Below, piece by piece: positions 63,053 through 64,000 of a DNA stretch of 64,000 nucleotides. The DNA is taken from contig CANMWQ010000002.1 of NCBI GenBank assembly GCA_947501685.1, positions 576,949 to 640,948 of the forward strand. Reading direction: 5' to 3'. A program made the translations under genes and the position numbers. The notes beneath the pieces are model-generated. The model worked only from the letters and a program-made list of their open reading frames with translations, ran no database searches and was not told where the DNA came from. How positions within the stretch are numbered: the stretch's first letter is position 1; each line of letters begins with the position of its first letter. The DNA is from an uncultured Litoreibacter sp. (GTDB lineage: Bacteria; Pseudomonadota; Alphaproteobacteria; Rhodobacterales; Rhodobacteraceae).

Positions 63053-63070
63053 ACTAAGAGAGAGTTTGGG

Positions 63071-63770
63071 TCATCTGGTTTGTTTGACTATGCGGCTTGC
63101 TAACGGTGATGCAAGCGGCGCGCTTCGAGTGTTTTCCTTTTGATCCTTTCCCTTTTCTGTAGAATGGCTGAAGTGGACGTCAGCGGGTGTGACGTTGATG
63201 ATGCTCTCGTGGTAGCGTTGGTGATTGTAGTGACCGACGAAGGCCTCAATCTGAGCTTCAAGATCACCCGGCAGTAAGTAGTTTTCGAGCAGGATGCGGT
63301 TCTTAAGGGTTTGGTGCCATCGTTCGATCTTGCCCTAGGTTTGCGGATGATACAGTGCACCGCGAGAATGCTTCAGCCCTTGTCTTGCAACCACTCAGCC
63401 AAGTCGCCAGAGACGTAGCTTGATCCGTTATCACTCAGTAGGCGTGGCCTGTGGACGACATGAACTTGGTCGCAATCTGATACTTGCAATGCGAGGTCCA
63501 GTGTATCGGTGACGTCTTCTGCCTGCATGTTGTTGCAGAGTTTCCAGGAGACGATATAGCGGCTGTAATCGTCGAGAACCGTGCTGAGATAGAACCAGCC
63601 CCAGCCCAATACCATGATGTATGTGAGGTCAGTTTTTCCAAAGCTGGTTGATGGCTGTCATTTTGTCTTTGAACTCGCTCGCTGCCTTGATGACGATGAA
63701 TGCTGGGCTGGTGATCAGATCATGCGCCTTGAGCACGCGATACACTGTGGATTCCGATACTGTCTGAAGT
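63071..63770 (-). pseudogene. Broken IS3-type transposase (integrase domain)
   Basis: Reverse-strand pieces: SESTVYRVLKAHDLITSPAF and INQLW, a frame break at the A5 run near 63634, then FYLSTVLDDYSRYIVSWKLC ... PRLLSDNGSSYVSGDLAEWL, a one-base loss after QDKG near 63375, then KHSRGALYHPQT, a TAG replacing Gln, and GKIERWHQTLKNRILLENYL to a TGA at 63071. Catalytic DDE positions are recognisable, but three lesions make it inactive. The 5' half is missing, apparently cut by another element. Confidence 0.8.
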
Positions 63771-63846
63771 CAGCGCCTATGTGTCCAAATAGGGTCATTT
63801 GCTAAGAGAGGGTTTGTTACTCATCGTAGCCACCGAGGAGTGGAAG

Positions 63847-64000
63847 ATGAGAAAGACAACGAATAGCCCTGGCGAGAAGATCGTCAAAGACATCAAGCGG
63901 GCCACGCGCAGGCATTATTCATTCGAAGAGAAGATCAGGATCGTGCTGGACGGCTTGCGTGGCGAGGACAGCATTGCAGAGCTGTGCCGCCGTGAAGGCA
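63847..64000 (+). CDS. IS3-family transposase OrfA (runs off window)
   Basis: An open frame starting MRKTTNSPGEKIVKDIKRAT and continuing RRHYSFEEKIRIVLDGLRGE and DSIAELCRREG to the window end. The SFEEKIRIVLDGLRGEDSIA-type helix-turn-helix is typical of IS3-family OrfA. It belongs to a + strand element that seems to interrupt the reverse-strand transposase to its left. Confidence 0.8.
   Translation, partial: MRKTTNSPGEKIVKDIKRATRRHYSFEEKIRIVLDGLRGEDSIAELCRREG

Overview
The window looks like the chromosome of a marine Rhodobacteraceae (Roseobacter-group alphaproteobacterium). This is inferred from the GC-rich codon use and from familiar neighbourhoods and proteins: an mreB-mreC-mreD-mrdA-mrdB elongasome operon near leuA and rlmJ, an alanine dehydrogenase facing an Lrp-type regulator, an FeS-type bacterial photolyase beside a short-chain dehydrogenase, a Hint-domain protein and KpsT/KpsE-type export proteins. 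No species is claimed.

0-37 kb is ordinary, tightly packed core genome. In order it holds ald (5' part only) and its Lrp-type regulator; azlCD; a molybdenum-cofactor operon (fdhD, mobA, mobB and a fusion of an unusual N-terminal domain to MoeA); a membrane/coiled-coil protein; greA; argH with a tiny lipoprotein; a TlpA thioredoxin; gltX; an exported metallo-beta-lactamase-fold hydrolase; a PAS sensor protein that lacks the phospho-acceptor histidine; nadE; an exported 19-MORN-repeat protein; photolyase and SDR; leuA behind a leucine-rich leader peptide; rlmJ; the rod-shape operon; a 2-hydroxyacid dehydrogenase; SseB-like and uracil-DNA-glycosylase-like proteins; a polysaccharide export pair with kdsA; a Hint-domain protein; and a HI0933-type flavoprotein. 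Many neighbours overlap by ATGA/GTGA, which implies translational coupling.

37-56 kb behaves like a genomic island starting at a tRNA-Gln(UUG). It holds inverted repeats and a gene remnant beside the tRNA, a complete IS3-family element, a giant (about 3592 aa) type I-secreted adhesin, an M48-type lipoprotein peptidase, and a TolC/HlyD/ABC type I secretion system. The adhesin combines a BapA-like prefix, Ig-like modules, eight thrombospondin-type-3 calcium-binding blocks and a series of unrelated beta-rich inserts. The secretion genes lie on the adhesin's strand and probably export it. The flanks of this region are visibly more AT-rich than the core.

56-64 kb is a decaying, transposon-rich zone. 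It has a broken IS6-family transposase, a frameshifted membrane protein, a DUF6471-type gene divergent from a damaged IS1595-family transposase, a Panacea/SocA-like antitoxin-type protein overlapping a small (frameshifted) membrane protein, an IS3 remnant, a LacI-type regulator coupled to xylose isomerase (xylA), a truncated sugar isomerase pseudogene, and nested IS3-type elements running off the window.

The most interesting loci are the adhesin with exchangeable inserts and its secretion/protease neighbourhood, the Panacea-like/small-membrane-protein pair as a candidate toxin-antitoxin module, and the leucine leader in front of leuA.
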